Origin: Nocardioides bizhenqiangii | GTDB lineage: Bacteria > Actinomycetota > Actinomycetes > Propionibacteriales > Nocardioidaceae | Direction: 5' to 3' | NCBI RefSeq assembly: GCF_034661235.1 | Contig: NZ_CP141059.1 | Coordinates: 434,001 to 498,000 of the forward strand | Length of the DNA: 64,000 nucleotides | Part shown: positions 47,177 through 56,963 of the stretch, piece by piece | Layout of the letters: each line of letters begins with the position of its first letter | Numbering within the stretch: position 1 is the first letter of the stretch | The notes under the pieces: model-generated | The model's database searches: none | What the model was told of the DNA's origin: nothing | The model's input: only the letters and a program-made list of their open reading frames with translations | Made by a program: the position numbers and the translations under genes

Positions 47177-49927
47177 GTGAGCTCCGCCGACGACCTGGTT
47201 GCCGAGCTGGCTCGCCGGGGCGTCGACGCCGACGACTCGACGCTCACCCGGGCGCTCTACTCCTCCGACGCCTCCCTCTACCGGGTGCTCCCGGCTGCCG
47301 TTGCCCGGCCGCGGCACCGCGACGACCTGGAGGCGGTGCTCGAGGTGGCCGCGGCTGCCGGGTCGTCGGTGACCATGCGCGGAGCAGGTACGTCGATCGC
47401 CGGCAACGCCGTGGGCGAGGGCATCGTGGTCGACACCCGCCGGCTGGACCGGGTGCTGGAGATCGACACCCTGGCCCGGACGGCGCGGGTCGAGCCCGGC
47501 GTCGTGCACGCCCAGCTCCAGAGAGCCGCGGCGGCCGTGCCCTCGGGGGGACTGCGCTACGGGCCGGACCCCTCCACCCACACCCGCTGCACGATCGGCG
47601 GCATGGTCGGCAACAACGCGTGCGGATCCCGCGCGCTCGGCTACGGACGCACCGCCGACACGATCGTCGAGGTCGACGTGCTCTGGGGCGACCGAACCGC
47701 CCGCACCGGCGAGGTCGAGACCCGGCTGGCGGCAGTGGTGGCGCGCGAGCTCGCCCACGTCCGGACGTCGTTCGGACGGTTCTCACGCCAGGTGTCGGGG
47801 TACTCGTTGGAGCACCTGCTGCCCGAGCGGCTGGCGGTGCCGCAGTTCTTCGCCGGGTCCGAGGGCACGCTCGGGCTGCTGCGTGAGGTCGTCGTGTCGC
47901 TGGTGCCCGAGGAGGCGCGGGACCTGCTGGTGCTCGGGTACCCGTCGATGGTCGACGCGGCGGACGCGGTGCCGGCGATCCTCGGAGGCGTCGCGGGTGA
48001 CGCCCGGATCGTCGCCTGCGAGGGGCTCGACGCGCGGATCGTCGAGCTGGTGCGTGCCCGCGGCGGGGCGGTGCCGGAGTTGCCGCGGGGGAGTGGGTGG
48101 CTGTTCGTCGAGGTCGCCGGTCCGGAACGGGCCGGCGCGCTGTCATCGGTCGTCGCTGTGGCCGGCGCGCTCGACGCCCGGGTGGTCGGGTCGGTCGCGG
48201 AGGCGGCCGCACTGTGGCGGATCCGTGAGGACGGCGCGGGGTTGGCCGCGCGCAGCCTCGGCCGGCCGGCGCACTCGGGCTGGGAGGATGCCGCCGTCCC
48301 GCCCGACCGGCTCGGCGCCTGGCTGCGCGACTTCGACGCCCTGCTGCGGGAGCACCGGCTCGACGGCGTGCCCTACGGCCACTTCGGCGACGGCTGTGTG
48401 CACGTGCGGATCGACTTCGACTTCTCCGGCGGACCGCAGGCGTTCCGGGAGTTCCTGGTCGCCTGTGCCGAGCGGCTGCGGGAGCACGGCGGGTCGCTGT
48501 CGGGGGAGCACGGCGACGGTCGGGCGCGGTCGGAGCTGCTGCCGCTGATGTACGACGAGACGTCGCTCGCCCTCTTCGCCGCGGTCAAGCACGCGTGCGA
48601 CCCGGAGGGGCTCCTCAACCCCGGCGTGCTGGTCGATCCCCGGCCGTTCGACGCCGACCTGCGGCCGGTGCGGCCCGTCCTGCTCGCCCCGGACCTGGCC
48701 GCGGAGGTGCACCGGTGCACCGGCGTCGGGAAGTGCGTGGCGCCCGCTCCCGCCGGGGTGATGTGCCCGTCGTACGTCGCCACCCGGGACGAGAAGGACT
48801 CGACCCGCGGGCGCGCCCGGGTGCTGCAGGAAGCGGTCACCGGCGCGCTGCCGGGCGGCCTCGCCGACCCGGCGGTGCACGAGGCGCTCGACCTCTGCCT
48901 GTCCTGCAAGGGCTGCCTGTCGGACTGCCCGACCGGCGTCGACATGGCGGAGTACAAGTCCGAGGTGCTGCACCAGACCTACTCCCGCCGCAGGAGGCCG
49001 CGCTCCCACTACGCCCTCGGTGCGCTGCCGCGGTGGGCACGGTGGGGCGCGCCGCTGGCGAGGCTCGGAAACCCGGCGCTGCGCGGCGGGCCGCTCGCGA
49101 AGCTGGCCAAGGTGGTGGCGGGCGTGGACGAGCGGCGGTCGCTGCCGGTGCTGGCGTCGCCGCGGTTCAGGAAGGCGTCGGCGGTGGTGACGGGAAGGCT
49201 TTCGGCCGGCGGGGGTCTCGATACGCCCTCGCCTAGCGGCTCGGGCTACTCGAGCACCGAGACCCCCGACGTATGGGTGTGGGCGGACTCGTTCACGGAG
49301 TACTTCCGCACCGGTCCCGGGCTCGCGGCGATCGGGTACCTCGAGGGCGCCGGCCTCACGGTGCGGGTGATCGACGAGCCCGCGTGCTGCGCGCTGACCT
49401 GGACGTCGACGGGACAGCGCGACACCGCGCGCAAGATCCTGGACCGCACCCGGGAGGTCCTGACGCCGTACGTCGACAGCGGGGTGCCGGTGCTGGGCAT
49501 CGAGCCGTCCTGCACGGCCGCGCTGCGGTCGGACGCCGGCCTGGGCGTCGTCACCTTGGGCGAGCTGGTGACCCGGCTCGACCTCCCGCTGCCGGACCTC
49601 AACGGGGTGAGCGTCGTCGCCCAGCCCCACTGCCACCACTCGTCGGTGCTCGGCTGGGCCACCGACCACGCGCTGCTCGAGCGGGCCGGCGCGACCGTGA
49701 CGGTGGTGCCCGGCTGCTGTGGGCTGGCCGGCAACTGGGGGGTCGAGAAGGGCCACTACGAGGCTTCGGTCGCCGTCGCCGAGTCCCACCTGCTGCCGGC
49801 GGTGCGCTCGGCTCTCGAGGCCGACCCCGCGACCGTCGTCCTCGCCGACGGCCTGTCGTGCGCGCTCCAGCTCGACGACCTCGCACAGGTGCAGGCGCTG
49901 CACCTCGCCGAGCTGCTGGGTCGGTAG
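47177..49927 (+). CDS. FAD/Fe-S D-lactate dehydrogenase-like oxidoreductase with repeat-derived linker
   Basis: 916 residues from a GTG. The FAD-binding PCMH domain (residues ~1-220; VTMRGAGTSIAGNAVGEG and GGMVGNNACGSRALGYGR), the FAD-oxidase C-terminal domain (~240-490; PYGHFGDGCVHVRIDF, SLSGEHGDGRARSELL), a ferredoxin domain (CTGVGKCVAPAPAGVMCPSY and CLSCKGCLSDCPTGVDM), and a CCG domain (ACCALTWTSTG, VVPGCCGLAGNWG) are fused. The set matches D-2-hydroxyacid (lactate, glycolate) dehydrogenases. Residues 680-696 (GLDTPSPSGSGYSSTET), between the Fe-S and CCG parts, are encoded by a full copy of the palindromic repeat. Confidence 0.9.
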   Translation: MSSADDLVAELARRGVDADDSTLTRALYSSDASLYRVLPAAVARPRHRDDLEAVLEVAAAAGSSVTMRGAGTSIAGNAVGEGIVVDTRRLDRVLEIDTLARTARVEPGVVHAQLQRAAAAVPSGGLRYGPDPSTHTRCTIGGMVGNNACGSRALGYGRTADTIVEVDVLWGDRTARTGEVETRLAAVVARELAHVRTSFGRFSRQVSGYSLEHLLPERLAVPQFFAGSEGTLGLLREVVVSLVPEEARDLLVLGYPSMVDAADAVPAILGGVAGDARIVACEGLDARIVELVRARGGAVPELPRGSGWLFVEVAGPERAGALSSVVAVAGALDARVVGSVAEAAALWRIREDGAGLAARSLGRPAHSGWEDAAVPPDRLGAWLRDFDALLREHRLDGVPYGHFGDGCVHVRIDFDFSGGPQAFREFLVACAERLREHGGSLSGEHGDGRARSELLPLMYDETSLALFAAVKHACDPEGLLNPGVLVDPRPFDADLRPVRPVLLAPDLAAEVHRCTGVGKCVAPAPAGVMCPSYVATRDEKDSTRGRARVLQEAVTGALPGGLADPAVHEALDLCLSCKGCLSDCPTGVDMAEYKSEVLHQTYSRRRRPRSHYALGALPRWARWGAPLARLGNPALRGGPLAKLAKVVAGVDERRSLPVLASPRFRKASAVVTGRLSAGGGLDTPSPSGSGYSSTETPDVWVWADSFTEYFRTGPGLAAIGYLEGAGLTVRVIDEPACCALTWTSTGQRDTARKILDRTREVLTPYVDSGVPVLGIEPSCTAALRSDAGLGVVTLGELVTRLDLPLPDLNGVSVVAQPHCHHSSVLGWATDHALLERAGATVTVVPGCCGLAGNWGVEKGHYEASVAVAESHLLPAVRSALEADPATVVLADGLSCALQLDDLAQVQALHLAELLGR
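49215..49262 (+). repeat. Modular palindromic repeat read in frame inside a gene
   Basis: TCTCGATACG, core CCCTCGCCTAGCGGCTCGGG, CTACTCGAGCACCGA, identical in core to the intergenic copies at 17748 and 36225. In this frame it has no stop and encodes GLDTPSPSGSGYSSTET; the other forward frames contain TAG. Confidence 0.88.
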
Positions 49928-49936
49928 ATTGACCGG

Positions 49937-50023
49937 GTGAACCCCCGCCAACGTCGACTCGTCATCCCGGTCGCGCTGGTGGCACTGCTGGTGATCGTCG
50001 TCGTCGCGGCCATCCTCAAGTGA
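49937..50023 (+). CDS. 28-residue single-helix membrane microprotein
   Basis: GTG at 49937 to TGA at 50021-50023. The product is VNPRQRRLVIPVALVALLVI followed by VVVAAILK: a short Arg-rich head and one perfect membrane helix, ending in Lys. The gap between the oxidoreductase stop (49927) and the methyltransferase ATG (50034) is filled exactly by it, with a GGG ribosome-site remnant. Codon third positions are G/C throughout, as in its neighbours. No known family; a regulatory or complex-assembly subunit is possible. Confidence 0.6.
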   Translation: MNPRQRRLVIPVALVALLVIVVVAAILK

Positions 50024-50033
50024 TCGGTCTCCC

Positions 50034-51287
50034 ATGAGCTCCACCACCGAGCCGCTGGCCGAGGGCCTCGCCCGGATCCGGGACCACCTGCTCGACCCGG
50101 ACTCACTGGTGCGCGGGCTGGGATCGGGCCGGCAGAAGGGTCAGCAGCCGCGGTGGCGTCGCGCCGAGCTGCGGTGGGTGGACCTGAAGGCGGGACGGCA
50201 CCTGCAGGTCACGACGTACGACGCCACCCAGGCCTACGTCGCCAACCACCTGGTCGGCGACGCGGCCGGTGCCGCAGTGGATGCGCTGCTGGCCGAGCCG
50301 TTCGGCAACTGGCACGTCGAGACCACGACCGAGGTGCACCAGCTGAGGGTGACCAAGAAACTCGACGCGATCACCCACACGTCCGGTCGGGCGGCACCGG
50401 TCGAGGCCGTCCGGGCCCACGACCGGGAGAAGGAGCGGCTCCTGCCCGGCGACGACCCGGTGCTGGCGGCGCTCGGGCTGGCCGACGCGCAGGGTCGGAT
50501 CAAGCCGAGCCGGCAGGCGAAGTACCGCCAGGTCGAGGAGTTCGTGCGGATCCTCGACGCGTCGATCACCGAGGCGCTCGGCAACCAGCTGCGCACGCCC
50601 ACGCCGGACGACCCGCTGCGGATCGTCGACCTGGGGTGCGGCAACGGCTACCTGACCTTCGCCGCACACCGTTACCTGACCCAGCAGCGCGGGCTGCCGG
50701 TACGGCTGGTCGGCGTCGACGTGAAGCAGCAATCGGCCGAGCACAACGGACGGGTGGCCGACGACCTCGGCATCGTCGCGGACTTCGTGGTGGGCACCAT
50801 CGCCGGCGCGATCCTTCCGGAGCGCGACCAGCAGCCGGACGTCGTCCTGGCTCTGCACGCGTGCGACACCGCCACCGACGAGGCACTCGCCCGTGCGATC
50901 GAGTGGCGGGCGCCGCTGGTGCTGGCCGCGCCGTGCTGCCATCACGACGTCGCCGCCCAGCTGCGCAAGGCGCCGGCCCCGGCGCCGTACTCGTCCCTCA
51001 CCCGGCACGGCATCCTCCGTGAGCGCTTCGCGGACACCTTGACCGACGCGCTGCGGGAGATGCTCCTGCGGCTGTCCGCCTACCGCGTCGACGTCATGCA
51101 GTTCGTCGAGAGCAAGCACACGCCGCGCAACACGCTGCTGCGCGCCGTCCGGACCGGCGCCGCGGCGGACCCCGCACTGCGGCAGGACTACGACGACCTG
51201 GTCGCGACCTGGCAGGTCACGCCGCGGCTCGCCGTCCTGCTCGGGTCCGCCGGGGTCTCGACCGGTTCGATCGACGAGGTGGGGTGA
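50034..51287 (+). CDS. SAM-dependent methyltransferase, METTL25/Methyltransf_32-like
   Basis: 417 residues. The N-terminal ~150 residues are a distinct domain (RHLQVTTYDATQAYVANHLV, EVHQLRVTKKLDAITHTSG). The Rossmann domain follows: RIVDLGCGNGYLTFAAHRYL (SAM loop), LVGVDVKQQSAEHNGRV, VLALHACDTATDEALARAI and APCCHHDVAAQL. The Cys-Cys-His-His sequence after the ALHACDTA strand is typical of the group related to eukaryotic METTL25 and GSTCD. These are thought to modify RNA or ribosomal protein; the target here is unknown. Confidence 0.82.
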   Translation: MSSTTEPLAEGLARIRDHLLDPDSLVRGLGSGRQKGQQPRWRRAELRWVDLKAGRHLQVTTYDATQAYVANHLVGDAAGAAVDALLAEPFGNWHVETTTEVHQLRVTKKLDAITHTSGRAAPVEAVRAHDREKERLLPGDDPVLAALGLADAQGRIKPSRQAKYRQVEEFVRILDASITEALGNQLRTPTPDDPLRIVDLGCGNGYLTFAAHRYLTQQRGLPVRLVGVDVKQQSAEHNGRVADDLGIVADFVVGTIAGAILPERDQQPDVVLALHACDTATDEALARAIEWRAPLVLAAPCCHHDVAAQLRKAPAPAPYSSLTRHGILRERFADTLTDALREMLLRLSAYRVDVMQFVESKHTPRNTLLRAVRTGAAADPALRQDYDDLVATWQVTPRLAVLLGSAGVSTGSIDEVG

Positions 51288-52276
51288 GCCGGTTGGAGAA
51301 GGTCCTGGCGGCACTGGCGGTGCTGCCGTTCGGTCTCGGGTTCACCGCCAGCGAGAGCAGGCCGGGCGCCGAGGTGGTGTTCTCGTTCGCCGACCCCGAG
51401 ATCGTCGAGTCGAGCGGGCTGGCGGTCCAGAACGGCCTGTTCGCGACGGTCAACGACTCCGGCGACGTGGGGCGGGTGTTCACCGTCGACCCGGCCGACG
51501 GCAGCACCGTGGCGGTGACGTCGTGGGACGGCGAGCCCGAAGACGTCGAGGCGATGTCGCTGCTGCCGGGCGGTGACGTCCTGGTCGGCGACATCGGGGA
51601 CAACCTGGCGCAGCGGGACTCGGTCGAGGTGCTCCGGATGCCGTTCGGCGAGGACGGCTCGGTCGACCCGGCCACCTACGAGCTGACCTATCCGGACGGT
51701 CCCCACGACGCCGAGGCGCTGCTGGTGCACCCCGGCACGGGGCAGGTGCTGGTCGTCGCGAAGGAGTTCATCGGCCGCATCTACGCCGCGCCGAAGCGGC
51801 TCGACCCCGACCGTCCGAACCGGATGCGGCTGCTCGGCGAGGTACGGCCGATCGCGACCGACGGGGCCTTCCTCCCGGACGGCGAGGCCTTCGTGCTCCG
51901 CGGCTACGACACCGCCACGTTCTACCGCTGGCCGTCGCTGGAGGAGGTCGGCGAGATCCCGCTCCCCGACCAGGAGCAGGGCGAGGGCATCGCCGTCGAC
52001 AGGGACGGCGCGGTCTTCGTCAGTTCCGAGGGCCAGCACAGCGAGGTGCTGCGGATCGCGCTGCCGCGATGGCTGCGGTCCGCGCTCGAGCCGAAGGACC
52101 CCCCAGGGGACGGCTCAGGGGAGGGCCCGACGACCGACGACGGGGATCCGGTGACGGCCACCGACAGGGACGAGCCGGCGGAGGAGATCGAACGGCCGTT
52201 CTGGCCGTGGGCGGTCGGCGGCATCGTCGGGGTCGTCGTCATCCTGGTGCTGGTCCGCGCGCTCCGCCCGCGCTGA
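51284..52276 (+). CDS. Secreted/membrane-anchored β-propeller-like protein, unknown function
   Basis: 330 residues from a GTG overlapping the methyltransferase stop (GTGA). An N-terminal hydrophobic segment (VLAALAVLPFGLGF) resembles a signal peptide, and the C-terminus has a membrane helix (WPWAVGGIVGVVVILVLVRA) followed by RPR. In between lie repeated strands ending in Asp-Gly-type turns (GDVLVGDIGDNLAQRDSVEV, GQVLVVAKEFIGRIYAAPKR) and an acidic Pro/Gly/Thr linker. A propeller displayed outside the cell is the likely form; no function is known. Confidence 0.72.
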   Translation: MSRLEKVLAALAVLPFGLGFTASESRPGAEVVFSFADPEIVESSGLAVQNGLFATVNDSGDVGRVFTVDPADGSTVAVTSWDGEPEDVEAMSLLPGGDVLVGDIGDNLAQRDSVEVLRMPFGEDGSVDPATYELTYPDGPHDAEALLVHPGTGQVLVVAKEFIGRIYAAPKRLDPDRPNRMRLLGEVRPIATDGAFLPDGEAFVLRGYDTATFYRWPSLEEVGEIPLPDQEQGEGIAVDRDGAVFVSSEGQHSEVLRIALPRWLRSALEPKDPPGDGSGEGPTTDDGDPVTATDRDEPAEEIERPFWPWAVGGIVGVVVILVLVRALRPR

Positions 52277-52318
52277 TCCCGCGCCGCATAGGGCGGAGTG
52301 TCGGCGCGGGCTGACACG

Positions 52319-52633
52319 ATGACCGGCGTGACGACCTACGACTTCGCGGCACCGCTGTGGCGGTGGGAGGCGAAGGACGAGGGGACGTCGGGGGCGTGGT
52401 ACTTCCTGAGCCTGCCGTTCGACGTCTCCGACGAGATCGAGGCGATCGCCGGCCCGGGCAAGGGGTTCGGCAGTGTCCGGGTCGAGGTCACGGTCGGCGC
52501 GAGCACCTGGCGGACGTCCGTCTTCCCCAGCGGTGAGCGCAAGACCTACGTGCTGCCGGTGAAGAAGGCGGTGCGCGTCGCCGAGGGGCTCGACGAGGAC
52601 AGCGAGGCGACCGTGCGCCTGTCGCTGGTCTGA
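52319..52633 (+). CDS. DUF1905 domain protein
   Basis: 104 residues from ATG at 52319 (GTG at 52328 is possible). It is a single DUF1905 domain: APLWRWEAKDEGTSGAWYFL, then LPFDVSDEIEAIAGPGKGFG and SVRVEVTVGASTWRTSVFPS, ending EDSEATVRLSLV. The fold is a small β-barrel; no activity is assigned. Topoisomerase IB begins 29 bases downstream. Confidence 0.85.
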   Translation: MTGVTTYDFAAPLWRWEAKDEGTSGAWYFLSLPFDVSDEIEAIAGPGKGFGSVRVEVTVGASTWRTSVFPSGERKTYVLPVKKAVRVAEGLDEDSEATVRLSLV

Positions 52634-52662
52634 ACCCACCTGCAACCGGCTATCTTCAGCCC

Positions 52663-53661
52663 GTGCTGCTGCGCCGGACATCTCCCGACCAGGCGGGCTG
52701 GACCCGCCGTCGGGCCGGGAAAGGCTTCGTCTACCTCGACGAGCGCGGTGAGCGGCTCGGGGAGGAGGACGCCGCGCGCTGTCGCGCGCTGGTGATCCCG
52801 CCCGCATGGCGGGACGTGTGGATCTGTCCCTATCCGCGGGGCCACCTCCAGGCGGTCGGGACCGACGAGGCGGGCCGGCGGCAGTACATCTACCACCCGG
52901 CGTGGGTCGAGCAGCGTTCGGCCGAGAAGTACGACCGGGTGATGCGGTTCGGTCGCCGGCTGCCCCGTGTGCGGCAGCGGGTGCTCACCGACCTGGCCCT
53001 CGGCGACGTGTGCGAGGAGGTCGGCTGCGCGCTCGCCGTACGGCTGCTCGACCTCGGCTACTTCCGGATCGGCAACGACGTCTACGCCATGGAGAACGGC
53101 TCGTTCGGGCTGACCACCTTGGAGCGCAGGCACGTGCGACGGCAGCGCGACGTGCTCGTCTTCCAGTTCACCGGCAAGTCCGGCGTCGAGCACCGGACCG
53201 AGGTCGACGACCCGGTCGTCGTCGAGCTGCTGGACCGGATGCGGCGCCGTCGCTCGAGCTCGGACCCGAGCCTGCTCTGCTTCCGCGTCGGTCGGCGCTG
53301 GCGCTCGCTCACCCCCGAGCTCGTCAACGAGTACCTCCGCGAGGTCAGCGGGCTCGACGCATCGGCCAAGGACTTCCGCACCTGGCACGCGACCGTGATC
53401 GCTGCGGCCGCGCTCGCCGAGGCGCCGGGCCCGGAGGCGAGCAAGACCGCGCGCAAGCGGGCCGTGGCCGCGACCATGCGGGAGGTCGCGGAGTACCTCG
53501 GCAACACCCCGACCCTGGCCCGGTCGGCATACGTCGATCCGCGGGTGATCGACGCCTACGACGAGGGCCGCACCATCCGGAGCGCCGTCCGGCGGACGTA
53601 CGAAGACCCCGACCAGCGCCAGGCCGGATTGGAGCGCGCCCTCCTGCGTCTGATCGGGTGA
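52663..53661 (+). CDS. DNA topoisomerase IB (poxvirus/bacterial type)
   Basis: 332 residues from a GTG. The N-terminal domain reads VYLDERGERLGEEDAARCRA and IPPAWRDVWICPYPRGHLQA with YHPAWVEQR. The catalytic domain has RIGNDVYAMENGSFGLTTLE, HVRRQRDVLVFQFTGKSG, a KDFRTWHATVIAA motif with active-site His, and the nucleophile Tyr290 in ARSAYVDPRVID. It relaxes supercoils via a 3'-phosphotyrosyl intermediate. Bacterial type IB enzymes are accessory, not essential. Confidence 0.94.
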   Translation: MLLRRTSPDQAGWTRRRAGKGFVYLDERGERLGEEDAARCRALVIPPAWRDVWICPYPRGHLQAVGTDEAGRRQYIYHPAWVEQRSAEKYDRVMRFGRRLPRVRQRVLTDLALGDVCEEVGCALAVRLLDLGYFRIGNDVYAMENGSFGLTTLERRHVRRQRDVLVFQFTGKSGVEHRTEVDDPVVVELLDRMRRRRSSSDPSLLCFRVGRRWRSLTPELVNEYLREVSGLDASAKDFRTWHATVIAAAALAEAPGPEASKTARKRAVAATMREVAEYLGNTPTLARSAYVDPRVIDAYDEGRTIRSAVRRTYEDPDQRQAGLERALLRLIG

Positions 53662-53678
53662 GATGGCAGGCTCGGGCC

Positions 53679-54176
53679 ATGGAGATCGATGTCGTCGAGG
53701 GAGACATCACCCAGCAGGACGTCGACGCGGTCGTCAACGCCGCCAACATCCGGATGCGCGGGGGCGCCGGTGTCGACGGCGCGATCCACGCGGCCGGCGG
53801 GCCGGCGGTCCTCGAGGACTGCGTACGTCGCTTCCCCGACGGCCTCGCCACCGGTGACGCGGGCTGGACCACCGCCGGGCTGATGGCCGCACGCTGGGTG
53901 ATTCACGTGGTCGGCCCCAACTACAACGCGGGACAGCGGGACCGCTCCCTCCTGACGTCCTGCTACCGCCGTGCGCTCGAGGTCGCCGACGAGCTGGGAG
54001 CGACGACGATCGCCTTCCCGCTGATCAGCGCAGGGGTCTACGGCTGGCCGCGCGACGACGCGATCGACGCGGCCCTGGAAACGCTCCGAACCACCCCCAC
54101 GAACGTGGAGACCGCCCGTATGGTGGCGTTCGGCCGGTCGGCGTACGACCGGATCCGCAGCAGGATGGAGGACTGA
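53679..54176 (+). CDS. Macro-domain protein (O-acetyl-ADP-ribose deacetylase-like)
   Basis: 165 residues. The ADP-ribose-binding motifs are complete: VVEGDITQQDVDAVVNAANI, the GGAGVDGAIHAAGG loop and FPLISAGVYGWP. This is the stand-alone MacroD/YmdB class that removes ADP-ribose from protein or O-acetyl-ADP-ribose. No ADP-ribosyltransferase gene is nearby. It begins 17 bases after the topoisomerase stop; the PAP2-like gene follows 4 bases later, so the three may be one transcript. Confidence 0.92.
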   Translation: MEIDVVEGDITQQDVDAVVNAANIRMRGGAGVDGAIHAAGGPAVLEDCVRRFPDGLATGDAGWTTAGLMAARWVIHVVGPNYNAGQRDRSLLTSCYRRALEVADELGATTIAFPLISAGVYGWPRDDAIDAALETLRTTPTNVETARMVAFGRSAYDRIRSRMED

Positions 54177-54180
54177 CCGC

Positions 54181-55143
54181 GTGGGCGTGGACATGGCCGA
54201 CGAAGCACTGGAGCCGGCAGCGAGAGTCGCCGTCGATGGGCCGCGGGTGGCCGGCGTCCTCGGCTACGTCGCCGCACTCGCGACGTACATGTACTTCTGG
54301 GGGCTTCCCAAGCAGGCGGTCGAGGTCGTCGGCTGGATCTGGCTGGGGACCGTGGCGTGGGACGTGCGGCGACCGGTGCGCGAACATCTCCGGTTCCTCC
54401 GTGACTGGTGGCCGCCGTTCGCCGTCCTGCTGGTGTACCTCTACAGCCGCGGCCTCTCCGACGACCTCGGAGTCTTCAGCGTCCATGTCACCGAGCCGAT
54501 CGAGGCCGAACGGTGGCTCTTCGGCGGCACCCTCCCCACCGAGTACCTCCAGGCCGAGCTCTGCGGCGTCCCGTGCGACCGGTCGATGCCGCCGCGGTGG
54601 TACGACGTCGTGCTCACCACCGTCTACTACTCCCACTTCTTCGCGGCGCTCGGAGTCGCCGCGTACCTCTGGAAGCGCAACCGCCCGCAGTGGGTGCGCT
54701 ACATGCGGCGCTACCTGCTGATCATCAGCTCAGCGGTGGTCTGCTTCATGGTCTACCCGATGGCGCCGCCGTGGATGGCTTCTCGTGACGGCTACATCAC
54801 CGAGGACATCTCGCGGATCACCGGGCGCGGCTGGTTCGACCTCAGCAAGTCGACCGGCGGCACTGCCCACCAGAGCATCTCGGCGGTCGGCAACCAGGTC
54901 GCCGCGATGCCGTCGCTCCACGCCGGTCTCGCCATCTTCGTGGCATGGTGGGGGATCTCCCGGCTCCGCAGTGGCTGGCGGTGGCTGCTGCTCCTCTATC
55001 CGCTCGCGATGTCCTTCATGCTCGTCTACTACGCCGAGCACTACGTCATCGACGCCATCGCGGGTGGGCTGCTGGTGGCAGCGGCGATGGGCGCCTGCGC
55101 GCTGTGGGAGAAGCGACGACCTACGCCGCCGGTGGTCGAGTAG
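54181..55143 (+). CDS. PAP2_3/inositol-phosphotransferase-like membrane phosphatase
   Basis: 320 residues from a GTG, six to seven membrane helices. Motifs of the PAP2 family occur late: MPSLHAGLAIF (motif 2, His) and YYAEHYVIDAIAGG (motif 3, His and Asp), while motif 1 is less clear. This arrangement matches the Aur1/Ipt1-like subgroup in actinobacteria, which acts on lipid phosphates or transfers polar heads. The coding end PPVVE-stop lies inside a palindromic-repeat end, as in the aminotransferase gene. Confidence 0.8.
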   Translation: MGVDMADEALEPAARVAVDGPRVAGVLGYVAALATYMYFWGLPKQAVEVVGWIWLGTVAWDVRRPVREHLRFLRDWWPPFAVLLVYLYSRGLSDDLGVFSVHVTEPIEAERWLFGGTLPTEYLQAELCGVPCDRSMPPRWYDVVLTTVYYSHFFAALGVAAYLWKRNRPQWVRYMRRYLLIISSAVVCFMVYPMAPPWMASRDGYITEDISRITGRGWFDLSKSTGGTAHQSISAVGNQVAAMPSLHAGLAIFVAWWGISRLRSGWRWLLLLYPLAMSFMLVYYAEHYVIDAIAGGLLVAAAMGACALWEKRRPTPPVVE

Positions 55144-55152
55144 CCCGAGCCC
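55128..55152 (-). repeat. Palindromic-repeat right end carrying the PAP2 stop
   Basis: The minus-strand sequence GGGCTCGGGCTACTCGACCA continues CCGGC, the right end of the family. On the plus strand its TAG (55141-55143) is the stop of the PAP2_3 gene. The left end (TCTCGATACG) is absent. Confidence 0.7.
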
Positions 55153-55156
55153 CGCT

Positions 55157-55175
55157 CGCCGAGCGCCGCTCGGCG
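55157..55175. terminator. Hairpin between converging PAP2_3 and serC genes
   Basis: CGCCGAGC (55157-55164) pairs with GCTCGGCG (55168-55175), eight perfect pairs around a 3-base loop in a 39-base gap between two converging genes. No T run; a bidirectional stop is inferred. Confidence 0.5.
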
Positions 55176-55182
55176 TGCAACC

Positions 55183-56380
<1,198 letters not shown>

Positions 56381-56420
56381 CGCGTGACGACGGTGATAAA
56401 TCGGTAGCTGTGATGGACGG

Positions 56421-56903
56421 ATGACCGACGTGGTGCTCGACCTCCGGATTGCGGCGTACGGCGACGCCGACGCGACCGCGCTGGTCGCCCGGGTCCAGGA
56501 GGAGTACGTCGATCGCTACGGCGGGCCCGACGAGACGCCGCTCGATCCTTCGATGTTCGACCCGCCGAACGGGCTGTTCCTCGTCGCCTACCTCGACGGC
56601 GTCCCGGTCGGCACGGGTGCCTGGCGACGGACGTCGGTCCTCGCGCTGGGCGGCTCGCTCGGCGCCGAGATCAAGCGGATGTACGTCGTACCCGAGCACC
56701 GAGGCAGGGGACTCGCCCGCCGGATCCTCGCCGAGCTCGAGTCGACCGCGGCCGCCGCCGGCTACGACCTGCTCGTCCTCGAGACCGGTCTGATGCAGCC
56801 GGAGGCGATCGGGCTCTACGAGTCGTCCGGCTACCTGCCGATCGAGCGCTTCGGGCACTACCGGGACAGCGAGGTCAACCGCTGCTTCGGGAAGCGATTG
56901 TGA
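56421..56903 (+). CDS. GNAT-family N-acetyltransferase
   Basis: 160 residues, one GNAT domain. The acetyl-CoA loop is VVPEHRGRGLARRILAELES, preceded by LGAEIKRMYV, and the C-terminal strand pair includes LVLETGLMQPEAIGLYESSG. The acceptor is unknown; such proteins act on small amines, antibiotics or protein N-termini. It is divergent from serC and shares the palindromic intergenic region. Confidence 0.88.
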   Translation: MTDVVLDLRIAAYGDADATALVARVQEEYVDRYGGPDETPLDPSMFDPPNGLFLVAYLDGVPVGTGAWRRTSVLALGGSLGAEIKRMYVVPEHRGRGLARRILAELESTAAAAGYDLLVLETGLMQPEAIGLYESSGYLPIERFGHYRDSEVNRCFGKRL

Positions 56904-56963
56904 CGCACCAGAGGTTTGCCGGTCCTCCGAACGGTTACCGCCCACAGAACCAAGGAGGGACTC

